A stretch of 64,000 nt of DNA from NCBI GenBank assembly GCA_024336345.1, contig JANFOG010000004.1, positions 3,410,001 through 3,474,000 on the forward strand, given 5' to 3'. Numbering within the stretch: position 1 is the first letter of the stretch; every line of letters begins with the position of its first letter. Made by a program: the position numbers and the translations under genes. The notes beneath the pieces are model-generated. The model saw nothing but the letters and a program-made list of their open reading frames with translations, was not told the DNA's origin and ran no database searches. This document shows positions 20,701 to 32,300 of the stretch, piece by piece. Source of the DNA: Mariannaea sp. PMI_226 (taxonomy: Eukaryota > Ascomycota > Sordariomycetes > Hypocreales > Nectriaceae).

Positions 20701-21323
20701 TGTACCCCGGGGTTATTGGATCTATAGTCGGCACAGTTCTGGCACTCGAGCTGGAACTTGTCGTTGACATAGACGAAGTTACAGCGGTGTCTCTCCAGGA
20801 CTCCGTATTTGTCTGGATTTTTGAGGCAGTAGTCGCAATAACTGTCTTCGCCCGGGCGCAGGCCCTTTTCCCTTTGATCCTTCGCCTCCTGTCGCTTTTG
20901 CTTCGCCTGTGAGTTTCGACGAGCCCTTGTTTCTCTCGTGTCGAGGGCGTGACGGCCGATTGGCCGCCCTCGAGGTCGTCCTCGAGATGGTCCCTTTCTG
21001 ACTGTCTTTGAACTTTTAGGCCTTCCTCTACGTTTTTTAACTTGATTTGAACCATCCTGTTCCTGTACCTCAACCTCACTGGGTGCTGGCTCAGTTCTTG
21101 CTCTCTTATTGCTGGGGCCCTCCTCAGGATCCTTGTTCGGTCTTGCATGAGTGGAACGCTTCCGTATGTGGCTTGGGGGTTTCTCGTGGATTGCTGGCAG
21201 TTTCTCACCTGAGTATCCAGGCTGTCCTTCATTAAAATACCCAAGGGACTGGAGCTGCAGACATTGGATTGGGTCGTTGGGATCAAGGTCAAACCATGGT
21301 GGATTATCCGGGTTAAAAGGCAT
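17727..21323 (-). CDS. 1,198-residue cysteine-rich protein with tandem zinc-cluster-like modules and AT-hooks
   Basis: A single uninterrupted exon; ATG at 21323-21321. I do not recognise the family. The basic N-terminus has two AT-hook-like cores (RRGRPKS, 98-104, and RGRPRGRP, 114-121), suggesting minor-groove DNA binding. Five consecutive modules of six cysteines follow at 163-211, 236-268, 292-331, 374-409 and 478-504, each C-x2-C-xn-C-xm-C-x2-C-xk-C. The fifth, beginning CQSCKEKGRNC, has exact Zn2Cys6 spacing (2-6-5-2-6). In the other four the middle spacings are longer. The middle of the protein is Ser/Glu/Gln-rich. Roughly residues 1000-1180 form another Cys/His-rich block with several C-x2-C pairs, including a CSCGH and a CPSC. 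A nuclear chromatin or transcription role is inferred from composition only. Confidence 0.85.
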   Translation of the reverse strand: MPFNPDNPPWFDLDPNDPIQCLQLQSLGYFNEGQPGYSGEKLPAIHEKPPSHIRKRSTHARPNKDPEEGPSNKRARTEPAPSEVEVQEQDGSNQVKKRRGRPKSSKTVRKGPSRGRPRGRPIGRHALDTRETRARRNSQAKQKRQEAKDQREKGLRPGEDSYCDYCLKNPDKYGVLERHRCNFVYVNDKFQLECQNCADYRSNNPGVQHVCRVGNKDFAGKRYGVNDPVFPMVTACDECIGSGLENSCDVDEFLSVKCTKCISRKIQCHINSRHIIDSRPRQIITPWFRRMCETCSRRRGHVPEGQQCTWLKDRRTWDQPCSYCVSLGMLCVNKIGEAFGTAGGLEAGDWKSALSLNDGEFFHLRRLLRFRKTCKPCTERNGKGGHECRVSLKEPYASCLRCTELGIDCFEDVPQAEIKSRMEGIPGGFIIIDDNSSEAFSDSDSSEGKELAKKERVYYPILNLGRVGFGEHAPFQTCQSCKEKGRNCDHQRPCDSCEKHGDRCDPWTQGIHRMADGCSRRFANPPGPLYYLAMGYGPGGVDDIKDGTLICHHIGPVVPKYSLDYATPNRSEIYQAVVQERRLFHPWGIPPQSSSKGGMMNGRRVSELSIADLHRILQDTGLTEGPAQHPSYREAVSRMKAIRCSDVSERSLSSFTATEPRASIETSVPAEVATPLRAQLQTVSSQAVASPSPSPSPSVSIASAALLPAGGEGTQDHQDVDWFAEILSQGQDYFPELDFDTLGEMFEHETGASGNEYLAQGEQSGSQITDAGNEEKDVEHENALFTEIAQPQPTFDSSTALESPQKGGLNTSPSPQPPPVQAQEDLLQNDQNFSHGLYISQSYTQPSVWDHWNGFNPFLGHDVFKEPKRVSSSIFRTLRWAQSDFIDDLEMDHWDYHRIAAAKQVGNPADRPFSRGLDESFPDNPARDVLEAVPIVPGYYPLDSSHEQKCMEPIDYDNKPIGICNNGCEDPMGCRDITHRSNDPTHFLVCDECNEQTKSVLIDEEYDPLTMEEILSMRAYLCDTCARGASESHQFASWLPHNGTNHIWGELSSSQHPTVLHGLNTQHRGAALLATGCSCGHKLFSLRLCRYHRLRHAERAMQQSALMREWLLLRFQRLVCPSCLFTRGRHAANSSAHHAGFRNTNGGPTSCLCLTCLDWVVNQRNNANNEPQLVPGQLGHMDVNELFLRRGMVPGKNN

Positions 21324-22374
21324 CCCTACTGAGCTCTCCCGATATGGTAGGGAACGACTAGATCAACAGTAAACTCACTTTGACTCTTTTCTCCCTGAGG
21401 ACTTCTAAGTTAAACAGTTTGCTGGAATGTTTACTGTGACAGTAAATAAGTTTATTTGGATTGTGCCTTTGCTACTTGGCCGGATGTAGTGATTGAGAAG
21501 GGTCGGATTTGGAATAAGAGTATGCGAATGATACCGTGATTTCGTAGATAAATATTCTTTCGAATACCGAGACTTCCTTTTTATGTACAATATCATTGGC
21601 AAATTTTCCCGACCAAGGGAATTCTGTGGTTCTTGTTCTTGTTTCCGATCGTAGTAGTTTATACCAAGCCGATATGCAAGGTTCGATGTGTTCTCCAGAA
21701 CAAGGTCAAAGAACGGCATGACCTCGTTGTTTTGAAGTGCCGCATCAAATAAAAAGAACAGCCATGTCCCTAGCCCTGTGGCCTGACTAAGAAACAAAGC
21801 TGAATTAATGTCTGTTAACGAGGAAAGGTTTGGGTTCTTTCCCTCCCCCCCTTTTTTGCGACAACGGATACATGGTTGTCTGATTCTACACTCAAACTTG
21901 ATCAAAACATAGTAATTTATTGTTGGAGATTACTTCGAAAATTTATATCCTTTTCCTGTCTCGTAGAGAGACCTGGGTTCCCTGTCCATCCACCTCCTAA
22001 ATCAACATCCACGATGCTTCCACACTCTCAGCTCCCTCTTCACAAGTGGGCAGGCCGATATTTGAAAATTAAAATACCAGGCGGCCAATCCCAACCAATA
22101 ATTCGTCTCCGTTTATCAAGTAACCATACCATCATGGTGGTCTACTACTATACCACTATAATCAAAGCGTCCCATCCATGCTCTTTCGTTCCGTCTTCCG
22201 GCGTCCTCTTTTCATGCACCCTAACTCCCAAACACTTCTGCGGAAATCTCATGCGACCAACGAGGGGGTAGACATGGTCCACATTCTCGTTGGTATCGAT
22301 ACGCTGACCTCTTTTTTTTTTATACCTCACTCAATACCTTCTCAAACCTGACGTTTCTTTCTCCATCATTGCAA
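21324..22374. other. Upstream region of the cysteine-rich gene and MTR10 3' flank
   Basis: This 1,051-base spacer lies between two minus-strand genes. A minus-strand ORF at 21405-21905 begins with TTG, not ATG, and is not supported. The part nearest 21,324 should hold the promoter and leader of the cysteine-rich gene; the part nearest 22,374 holds the MTR10 3' end. Confidence 0.4.
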
Positions 22375-25300
22375 TCAGCCAGAGAACTGGAACCGAGTGG
22401 CTTCGAGCTGGCCGAGACCGTCTCGAGGTGCCACATTACGTCGTCTATACGTGTTGGTGAAGTCCTGGAGCAGGGCGCGTACATTTCTCATAGCGCTGGG
22501 ATCACCCGAAGATAGCCTCTCCTTGATCTTGAGCATCAGTCGCTCAGCCTCAACGAGAGACACCGTACCCTGGGGTAGCAATTGAATGGTATGTGAGACC
22601 CACTGGGTTGTCTCGCCAGGGAACAGTTCAAAAAGCGCCAGCAGGACACCGCTGCCGTCAGCGAAGCAGTCTCGAGGGAAAGTAATCATCATTCCCGCCA
22701 TCACCTGCTTGACAAGATTCTCTCCAAGGGTTGACAGCAGACCACGGATGGTGTTGCGGATATCGGTAGCAGCAGCGGCAGGGATGCTATCGCTACTGGC
22801 TGGGTTGTCTCCTCCGTAAGACAGAAGGTCTCGCAAAAAGTGCAATGTCGACGACAGAGGATCCCGCTGTTCCAGGGTCAGAGCGTAGATAGCAGCCTCG
22901 AAAATCGGTCGCAGGAGATGGGACGGGATGAGTCTTTGGGGGTAGTACAGCAGCGCATCGATAAGGAGACGGAAGAAGTCGTCAATAACGTCCGGAAGCT
23001 CCTTTGGTTGCAGCTGAGTCATCACCCTTAGGAAGGTCGTGGTTTGTGCCTCAAAGAAGTTATAGATGCTCTCTGTTGTGGACTGGTCGACATGCTCGCG
23101 GGCCTCGGAGAATTCTCGTAGGATAGCTGAAGTTACCCAGAGGAAGCAGCCCTCTCGCGAGTTGTTGAAACCGCCGGCAAGCTTATTGGCCATGTCGGGC
23201 AACATAGGAGTCATGGCAGTGCGATAGGAAATGACCATGTTTCGCCAGCATCTGCAAACCCTTTCGCAAATGGGGGTAAAATCAAGGAAGTTGTCTAGCA
23301 CGGTCGACAGGATAGGGAAGACCTCCTGCCAGTACTTGACAGCAGGATTCTCTTGTCCTGGGTTGCTAGGGGGTACCACGTTCTGTACAAAGATGGTAAT
23401 GAGCTGCAGGTGGTCTAGTGATATAGTCAGTCAACAGTTAGCTCAGTTCTCTAGTTTGGGCTTTAGAATTGGACTCACCTGCCAAGGCAAGCTTCCCTTC
23501 CTCATCAGTAGCGTTGTTGGCTTTGTCCATCAAGCGCTGGACGAGAGGGTCGCAGTAGGTCTTGAGTAATCTGTAAATTTCCTCATGAGGCTGAACTGCT
23601 ACGACATTCGCAACACCTTCAGTAATCTCCTCCTTGCTCAAGTCTGGCAGCTTATCGAGGATCTGATTATAGAACGACTGGAGCTGAAGGACCTGTCCAC
23701 TGAGAAGGTGCTTGCAGTCCGTGCAGAAAAACTTGATTGATAAGGCTGCTGCTCGAATGATCTCCTTCGAGTCAGACTGGAAGGAATTGACGATGTAGTT
23801 GAACTGTGGCTCTAGGTACTCCGGGTGCACCGACGTCCACTCCGTGTATCGTCCAAGAACCATGATGGTAGCGAAACGGAGCTTTTCATGACTTGGCATT
23901 TGCACAAGCAGGGGCATCAGCTGGGGCAGGACAATGCTTTCTTCCTTATCCACCATTCGACCCAGTGCTCGCATCGCGAAAAGAGGTGCCTCGAGCTCCT
24001 GCCAGTGAGGGACCGAGGTATCGGTAACCTGGTTGGCATACTTGGATGTCCAGACTTGGATGGCTTCGAGAACCTTGGTCAGGCAATCCGTTACTCCCAT
24101 CACTTCGCAGCAGTCCTTCAGGGTGTCACCCATCTGATGTCGGAATTCTCTGAACTTCTCCTCCTGCTCACGATCGCCGTCAAAGAGATCGTTCTCGTTG
24201 CCGGAATCCGGTCGGGGGTATTCCAGGTGCTTGAGCAGAATATCCACAAGCTTCGAGTACACGTCCACCAACTCCAGGCGACTCTGAATATATCGTTCCA
24301 ACACAATGTAAAGCTTCAGCTCATACCAGAAGTTGAAGGTATGCTCAATCACATCTCGATCCTTGTCCCTAAGTGCGCACTCCAAAACAGCATCCACCAG
24401 AGGACGGAAGTGAGCCGCCTGTCGAGCAATGCCAACAACCCAGCTCTCCGCCGCCGTCGCGAAGACTTTGGTCAAAGCTTTCAGGCTGTCGGTGTCTTCC
24501 TCTTCTGTGATCTTTTCGATTTTAGAGCTGAGCGCAATAATTCGGGGGAACAGAGTTTCAATGATCTCCTGGCTCTCATCCACATCGGCAGTCTCTCTCA
24601 GCATCGTACAAAGACATTCAGAAGCCTCCTGGCTACAGTTGTCACCCGTTACGCCATTGAATATGACTTCCAGTAGAGGTGACTTGACAACGTTCTCAAC
24701 TGGCACCTCTCGCAACCACGACGTGATACACTCCATAAGCAGAGGGTTCTGAGCAGCAGCAGCTAAAAAAAATAAATTCATCAGAAACAGGATGTTGGAT
24801 GGGGGTGGGTTGAAGAGGGTATACGCTTACGAGATGACTGAGAGTAGTTAATCAGGAGTTGAACGACCTGGTCCGCATTATCTCCCAGTAAGGCTTGCGT
24901 CCGTGCCGCAAGATCTTCTTCCTAATTCCAAACAATTAGACTTGAACTCGTGCTGAAGTCGACCGGCGGATACGATGTCGAAAGGAATAAGAGCTCGGTC
25001 TTTGGTTGTGCGATCCACATACAGACAAGGTGATTTTTCGGCCCTCAGTGACCTCCTCGGGGAGAACACGGAGGAAATCCAGGATGCAGGCATGGCTTTC
25101 GGGGCTGTCGCCGAGGGACTGGACAACGGTCTGGAGGACGTCGTTCCATTCCTTCATCTGGATCGCTAGAATGGCCAGACACACGCAGAGCTGTACTCGA
25201 ATGGGCTTAGGTCCAGGGGCGAAATGCTTGAGGAGGAGGAGAATTTGGCTTCGAAGAGCGGGAAGCTCGCTGGGAGGAACCTGTGTGGCCAAGTCATATG

Positions 25301-25648
25301 TGATCTAGAGCTGACGGTCAGTGCCTCTCATCCATCGAACAATCCTCACAACTATCCTACCTTTCCACGCAGAGTGATGGCAGCAAAAAGGGTCGCCTCC
25401 GGCTCTGCGCTCGACTGCAGAATACCTATTATAGTAGCCCAGGAATCCTTCTTTATGCGCACAGTGTTAGCATCCTAACCAAGTTTTTCTCGAATGCGCC
25501 GTGTTGGCGCGCGACTGACCGATTTCTGGAATCTCTCCAAATACTCATGGGCCTGCTTCTTGGTTTCTTGTTCCCCGCTCCTCATCGTCATCACCGCAGC
25601 CAAGACATCGGCAGGCGTGAAGGCCTCCTGGGCACCGTTCGTAGCCAT
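22375..25648 (-). CDS. MTR10: Importin-beta family receptor MTR10 / transportin-3
   Basis: Complement of join 22375-23414, 23479-24762, 24831-24921, 25023-25304, 25361-25450, 25520-25648; 971 residues, matching the usual length. MTR10 carries SR-like mRNA-binding proteins (Npl3 type) into the nucleus and, in yeast, has a role in tRNA traffic. The whole chain is alpha-helical HEAT-like. The N-terminus (FTPADVLAAVMTMRSGEQ, then LFAAITLRGKITYDL) is the importin-beta N-terminal region, and the segments QLLINYSQSSP and LINYLLxTF-like helices follow in family order. All five introns have GT-AG ends with frame kept. Acceptor choice in the second exon (TAAAG, giving KDSW) was made on conservation; a site three bases on would drop one Lys. 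Confidence 0.93.
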
Positions 25649-26558
25649 TATGTGCTCTCCGTCGAGTCAGCAGATGAGCGATCCGTTTCTGCAGATTCGT
25701 GGTGTATTATAGGGTTGTTGAGATGATTCAGCGCGGTCGAGTGTGGGATTCCCTGCGCATACGACCTAGCTCGGGATCAGGATGTTTTGGTGAACAGTCG
25801 ATAGGGAGCGTGGGTTATAGAACACGGAATGAAGATGGACCAGCGACAGGCTCAAGCAGTGGTTCACCGTGAGTGCCGGGAGGGAGGTCGAAAGCCCGGG
25901 CGTGAAGAGGGGGAGTATGCGTGGTGATGAGTAGGTGAAGTGGGATATTACTTGAGTGCAAAATACACAAAGCCCAGCTTGGTCTGGATTTGGCCAGTGA
26001 ACCATAAGTCAAGGTGGACAGTGCCTTGGCGGGGCAATCCAGGAATAGGTGAGATGCCGTTCCGTCCAAGTTTTTCCGGCTTGCTCCATCGCATGCAGGT
26101 CAGGTTGGTCGGCAGCAAGGCACCTTTATAAGCAGGCAACGAGCAAGGCAGAAGGCGGAAAGATAGATGCTGGTTATTGACCCAGTATCGTACATTTGAC
26201 GACGAAATCTGTATCACCCGCTGTGTCTGAGCCATCACCTGAGCCCTCCACCTACCTAAACAGTTTGACTTTGTACTTCGCCATTTGACCTATGTAAGCC
26301 TATGAAGTACCTATCGACGGAGTACAGGTACCAACTCATCTCCACTTCATCGCCCGTTCATGAGAAGATCCAGCGCTCTCTGCTTGTAACCTTCTAAGGC
26401 ATATATTTTGCACAAACAAGTACCGGGATGGCAAAAACCCGAATTAACGCTGGTCATCCCCAGTTTACATGGCTGAGATTGCCTTCAAATACTTCAAGGA
26501 TTAGACCAAGCAAGTATGTGCCAGCAATCAAGATGCGTAAAATCACACACTTCGACGT
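25649..26558. other. MTR10 upstream region and cyclo-ligase 3' flank
   Basis: A 910-base spacer between two minus-strand genes. It should contain the MTR10 promoter within the first few hundred bases above 25,648. A few TACCTA words occur near 26,307-26,335. No gene is supported. Confidence 0.4.
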
Positions 26559-27366
26559 CTATTTCTGAATGGCTGGACTATCTGTCGAATTTTTAACTTC
26601 TCCGCTGCCAATGATGAGACCATGAAGAGGCCTGTCGTGCGAAGCTGTTGGGACTGGCTGCTCCCATGACGGAGGAATTATCTGCTCGTTCAAAGCTAAC
26701 CCATAGAGAAGGAGGGGCTTGTGTTGAGGGTGGTCATGGATTTCCATCCTGGAGAAATATCTGTTGAGGAAATAGTCGTAGAAGCCCTTGCCATGTCCCA
26801 GGCGCCTGACATGTCCAGCGTCATCAAAGTCGAACGCAACTCCAGGTACCACGATGAGATCAAGTGCGGTCTGGACAGAACCACCGAAGCCTGTGGGCTC
26901 GAGAATGCGTTGTCTCTGGTGAACAGTGTCCGGGTCAATGCTGGGGATTCCCCAGCGGTCTGGTTTCAGATTCTCGTAATCATGTAGACTCTCTAGATGA
27001 ACCATATCCATCACCCGGGTAGGGGCGCCGGGGATTTCGAGAGAGGACTTGTACAAATACGGCACGTAGACCTGCTTTCCAGATGCCAGTGCGTGACGGA
27101 CAATCGCATCGGTCTGGATCTCTGCTGCCGGCATTGAAAGGTACACACTGATGCGATTAGCCTCCTTGTAAGGCTGAAAATTCTTGAGAGCCTCGAATAC
27201 TTGACGACCTGTAATTTCCAGTATTAGACGATGCCCAAGCCCTGTGAGGTAACAGATATCTAGCAAGCATACTCTGGGCATTGACAGATTCAGGTGCGAC
27301 ATTGGAAAGGGTTTGCTTCATGAGCGCCCTCAGCTGCTGCTTAGCAACCGTCAATGTTGACGCCAT
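26559..27366 (-). CDS. FAU1: 5-formyltetrahydrofolate cyclo-ligase
   Basis: Complement of join 26559-27208, 27273-27366; 247 residues. The enzyme uses ATP to convert 5-formyl-THF to 5,10-methenyl-THF, returning this storage folate to one-carbon metabolism. The diagnostic nucleotide-binding motif GHGKGFYDYF (169-178; family consensus GxGxGxYD) is intact. VVPGVAFD precedes it (152-158) and the substrate-side segment ISVYLSMPAAEIQT is at 51-64. The N-terminus has the usual KQQLRALMKQTL helix. The 64-base intron splits a Ser codon (GTATGC donor, TTACAG acceptor). The protein is somewhat longer than bacterial forms owing to C-terminal residues. No organelle targeting signal is evident. Confidence 0.95.
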
Positions 27367-29333
27367 GTTGGAAGTGAAAACTTGAGCCGAGCGTTTGGAG
27401 GTTTGGGTGGCTAATGGCGTTTGGTATGCGCAAAAGAAAATGGAGGTGTTACAGGTGTCTGTCTATTCTTGGTACCGGACGGGGGGGCGCTAACTGTATA
27501 ATGAGCGTCGGATGAAGCTCCGAGGATAACGTCGTTTCATCCTGGGCTTTCCCGGGCCGCTGCTATGAATAAAGGAATTGTTTCACTGTTAGAAGATTAT
27601 ACAGGCCAATGGACCAACTAACTGGCTATTGAATTATCGGGAGCTTGATCACTCTGGGGCTCTGGTTAAACCCGTGACAATTTGAGCACACGCAGGAATT
27701 TAATGATAAGGTGCACCTAGCACTTATGGTACCTAGAACGCTGGCTTCCGAGTTACAGAGCTTGTGCCTTTGACTCATGCACTGGGATAGTGAGGGGTGG
27801 AAAAGAGGAAGCAAAGCAAAAATACCGTAAATGAGGGACGCAAAAATAAAAGAAGTACCTCTGAAGCACATAGTAGGACTGAGAGCATCTTTGGGAAAAT
27901 AGAGGACGCGGAGCTAGTGACCGAAACAAGATCCGGGGGGGGGGGGGGGGGGGGGAGGGGTAGGAAGGCGTCCAATTCGCTGGTAACTACAGATTAACTA
28001 GAAAATACTCCATGCAGAATGCTGTAAAACCTCACTCTCATGGCTTGTACCAAACATTTGCTGACGAGCGGCATCTCTCTAATTAGATCATGCTATGACA
28101 TATGCAGTCAAAGTACAGGATGTAAAGTGCTGCATTTTGCGACGTCGTACTCTGGAATTGCACGGTATACGTCTGCCTAACCCCCAAGAACCTTGGCAAT
28201 GTTCATGTTGTGAGTCAAAATAGTTGAACTGAGGGGAGGGGAGGAGAGGGGAGAGATCATATGAAGTTGCGAACACGCCCCATAGCCTCAACGGGAAAAT
28301 GCGTCTCTCGTTGTACGAAGCTTGTTCTTCCTCATTAGGATTCTAGCTCGTTGACAAAGGACAATGCGTACTTTTTTTCCCTATTCCCCATCTACCACAG
28401 CATCCCCATCTTCACTGACAACAATCACTCCCATACGAGCTCCATACATATATCAACAAGGTGCCTGTGCCTCAATCGCATTCTTGATCATATTATTTCA
28501 CGCCCTCTCAATCTCCGATTGCTGCCGTGGTGAATGTTTCGTTTTGTTAGCAGAACAGTTAGTCTATGTCTCACTCGTATGGGCCAGTCACAGTGCACCT
28601 ATTACTGATGACTCCTACACATGTGCAAGCCCTTGCTAGTCAGCTCCTCCACTTGGGCGCACACATGAAAGTCTGTACTACAGTTCCAACGTGCCATTGA
28701 TCCCATGTATTCCATGACCAGGGGTACCAAATTTACCCAAACAAGCTACATACAGTAGTAATGAATCTGTAGACAAGGTCTGAATGGAGCAGGTGAGGCG
28801 AGGCCCTGCAAGTACTTATCAAGGTAGCTTTGGGGAAAGGTTTGCTTCTAGGGAGAGACATCGAGCTTTGGATTTACACCGCGTCCGCACGACGTGATTT
28901 TGGACGAGGTAGTGACAGACTGTCCTTACCTACCCACTACCTTACCTCAGGTGCTGTGCCCTGGTTGTGACGTCGTAATCTAACACAACACATTCCCAAC
29001 CAGGGCGCTGGATGCAGGATACAGCAACAGTTCACTGGCTGAAGCCGCCCTCCCAAACCACCGTTGTCGTCATCCCGCCTGCCCTGGTCTACTTGGCTGG
29101 GGGCGGCCTGGCCAGCAACTGACCATTTCCATCTTAGCGAACCCCAGGCTCCGATTGATCTCTTTACAGGGGTGAATAGTGCCTCTCCAACTGCCCCCCA
29201 CCCACGCCGCCTCTGCCTAAATCCCCGACTACACAGCTCGGTGACTGACCCAACCCTAGGCTCCATCGCCGCTAGAACGAACAACGAGCGCTCTTGTTGA
29301 CCCGTGTTTGCCGGCCCCGCCACCGCAACGGCG
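27367..29333. promoter_or_regulatory. Divergent spacer, cyclo-ligase / OPT transporter
   Basis: This 1,967-base spacer contains both promoters. Its main structure is a run of 21 Gs at 27935-27955. The plus strand from about 28,980 on is likely the transporter leader. No coding sequence is supported. Confidence 0.4.
27935..27955 (+). repeat. Poly-G tract (21 G)
   Basis: There are twenty-one consecutive Gs, followed by AGGGG. This is capable of G-quadruplex formation and is prone to length errors in sequencing. Confidence 0.9.
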
Positions 29334-32300
29334 ATGGGACGACGACACACCACCAGCATCAACAGTGGCGGCACGGATTTCAGCAACAGAGAGAGGGGCA
29401 CGCGCAAGGAGCTATCATCGCAATCTTCTTCTGCTTCCTCTTCTCCTCCTCCGTCGTTCTTGGACAGGGTTGTCGATGCAAATGCAGCACATGCACAAGC
29501 AGATGTAGATGCAGATGCAGTTGCTGGTGTGGATGCCAATGTCGATGTGGATGACTCCTCCCAGCTGCAGCTACCACCTGTAGCATCCCCATCCTCGTTC
29601 ATATTCGCCTCTTCCGCTGCCAGGTCCCCTGCCTCTGTCTCGGCCTCACACGCCTGGGCGTCCATCCCATTGGCACCAATACTCGGCCAGGGCCATGCAT
29701 TGCCGTATCAGGCTCCAGACTCCGGCGATTCAGATCAGTTAACAGCTGCAGCTCCACGCACCGCTGCCGTGAATTCTGGCTCCCCTGCTCTCCATCTCGA
29801 TCGCCATGCCTGGTCGTCCTCCTCCACCTCTGAGCCCTCTGAGACTGTTGACGGCGCTGCTCCTCAGACCGAGATCGAGCCCGTAACCCAACCTACTACC
29901 ACATTAGACGACGACGGCAACGACCAAGTGATAGATGCTTCTCTCGCCGAAGTTCCTTCTACGCCTCCCCTCAAGGGCACCTCAGATATGGCGTCCAAAA
30001 CAACACCCTTTCTACGCTCGCCCACCTCTCTCCAAGAATACGGCACCGTTTCTTTAACACCGAGTCGCAATAACTCACCTGCTGGTAGCGAATGCCGTGG
30101 ATCCAACTCTCACCAGCTGCGGCAAGTTTCCGATACAATGAGTAGTAGCACTCGCCGTCGTTCAATAAGTTCCAGGCTTTCTCTGCATCCGTCCCAGCTA
30201 TCTGAAGACATTGATGGCGCCGTCCTTGCTTCTGGCCTAGAGGGCCGTTTCGCTATCCCTGAACCGACACATGCTGCTGGGGTGTTTGAAGAGAGCATGA
30301 AAGACGACCTCGATGATGAAACTGGTCATTTGCTTAATAGTGACGATGCTTTGGACGAAAATGACGACGAAGATGATGACGACAATGCTTCAACCACCGG
30401 TCTCGATGCTGAGCCCGAAGAAAACTCACCGCACGAAGCTGTTCGTGCCTCCGTACCACCTACTGACGACATTACCCTTTCCATAAACACTCCTCGAATG
30501 TGGTGCCTTTCTATTCTGTTCTCCTTTCTTGGATCCTCAACCAACCTATTCTTCGCTTTGAGATACCCAAGCGTTGCCATTACGCCTGTTATTGCTTTAC
30601 TCCTCGTCCACCCTCTTGGCCTCCTCTGGGACCTCCTATTGAAGCGTCAAACTGATCCTAAGGAATCCTTTGTCGATGGTGTCCGAACTCCATCCGTTCT
30701 AGAGGATACCCGGTTCCCCCAAAAGCACGACAAAGCAACTCTCTTTCGCCTGTGGCTCGCACAGGGGCGATGGAACGAGAAAGAGCATACTTGCGTGTAT
30801 GTTAGCAGCAATGTTGCTTTCGGCTTCGCTTTTGCGACAGATGTGATCATTGAGCAAACCAGGTTCTATAATCAGGACGCACCTATACTGTACCAAATAC
30901 TCCTTACTATCTCCACGCAGATTCTCGGATATGGCTTTGCTGGACTAACACGGCGCTTCCTGGTGCGACCCAGTGGTATGATCTGGCCCGGAACTTTGAT
31001 GTCAGCCGCCATGTTCTCGACCCTGCATAAGCAAGAGAACAAACCTGCCGAAGGATGGACCATCAGCAGGTGGAAGTTCTTCTACATCGCTTGGACCATG
31101 GCCTTCCTTTTCTACTTCCTTCCAGGTCTTCTCATGCCCGCACTCAGCTATTTTAACGTTATCACTTGGCTCGCCCCCAAGAATGTGGTGCTTGCTAATT
31201 TATTTGGCGTGTCATCTGGTCTTGGTCTCTTCCCATTGACTTTCGACTGGGCACAGATCACGTATGTCGGCTCACCTCTGCTCGTGCCATTCTGGGCTGC
31301 TATGAATGTCATTGGCGGACTAGCAATCATCATGTGGATTATTGCACCAATTCTTTACTATAGCAACGTCCTCTTCGCTTCTTACATGCCAATTCTTTCA
31401 GCTGCTGTTTTTGACAACACCGGACATGTGTACAACGTCAGCAGAATTCTCACCCCAGACTTCCTCTTTGACAGGCCGGCGTACGAGAGTTACAGTCGAG
31501 TCTTCCTACCAATCACCTACGTACTCAGTTATGGCGTGCAGTTTGCTGGCTTGGCTGCACTTTTGACTCACACAGCATGCTGGCATGGCTCTGATATTTG
31601 GAAAACCTGGAAGAAAGCTCTTGCTGAGGCTCGTGAGGAGGGTAACACAGCATATCAGCCTGTGGCAGGAGGTTCTGGAGATTCACTAAGAAGACCCTCG
31701 ACAGATGGTTCGTCCCATGGCGACGGGCTGATTAGCCGTGAGGATATTCACAGCCGTCTCATGAAGCGTTACAAGGATGCTCCCCTGAGCTGGTATTTGA
31801 TCACATTTTTGAGCATGACGGCAATCGGAATATTTGTGGTTGAATAGTGAGTCCTCTCGCTCTTCGTGTTCACGTTAAGCATCTGCTGACAACTTTCAAG
31901 CTATCCCGTCCATCTCCCATGGTACGGTCTCCTCCTCGCTCTGGCTATTGGTGCCGTCTTTTTTATCCCTAATGGTATCATTATGGCTGTTACCAATCAA
32001 CACAGCAGCATTTACCTCATCTGCCAGCTCATTTGTGGCGCCGTCTTTCCAGGTCGTCCGATCGCCAATATGGTCTTCGTCACTTACGGTTATATCTCTT
32101 CAGCGCAAGGCATCAAGTTTGCTTCTGACCTCAAGCTTGGACATTACATGAAGATTCCACCTCGTATTCTTTTCTCTGTCCAGATTGTTGCCACCTTGAT
32201 ATCATCTCTCACACAGATTGGTGTTCTCAACTGGATGTTTGCCAATGTCAAGGGCCTGTGTACCTCTGAGGCGATCAACGGCTTCACTTGCCCCATCGCT

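Noticed and set aside
21405..21905. 166-codon minus-strand frame beginning with a CxxxxxCxxC stretch beside the cysteine-rich gene
   Set aside because: It was considered as an upstream exon of that gene. It has no ATG before the cysteines, I found no splice that joins it in frame, and the downstream gene has its own ATG.
23825..24676. 283-codon plus-strand ORF
   Set aside because: It lies opposite the conserved middle of MTR10 and has no domain of its own.
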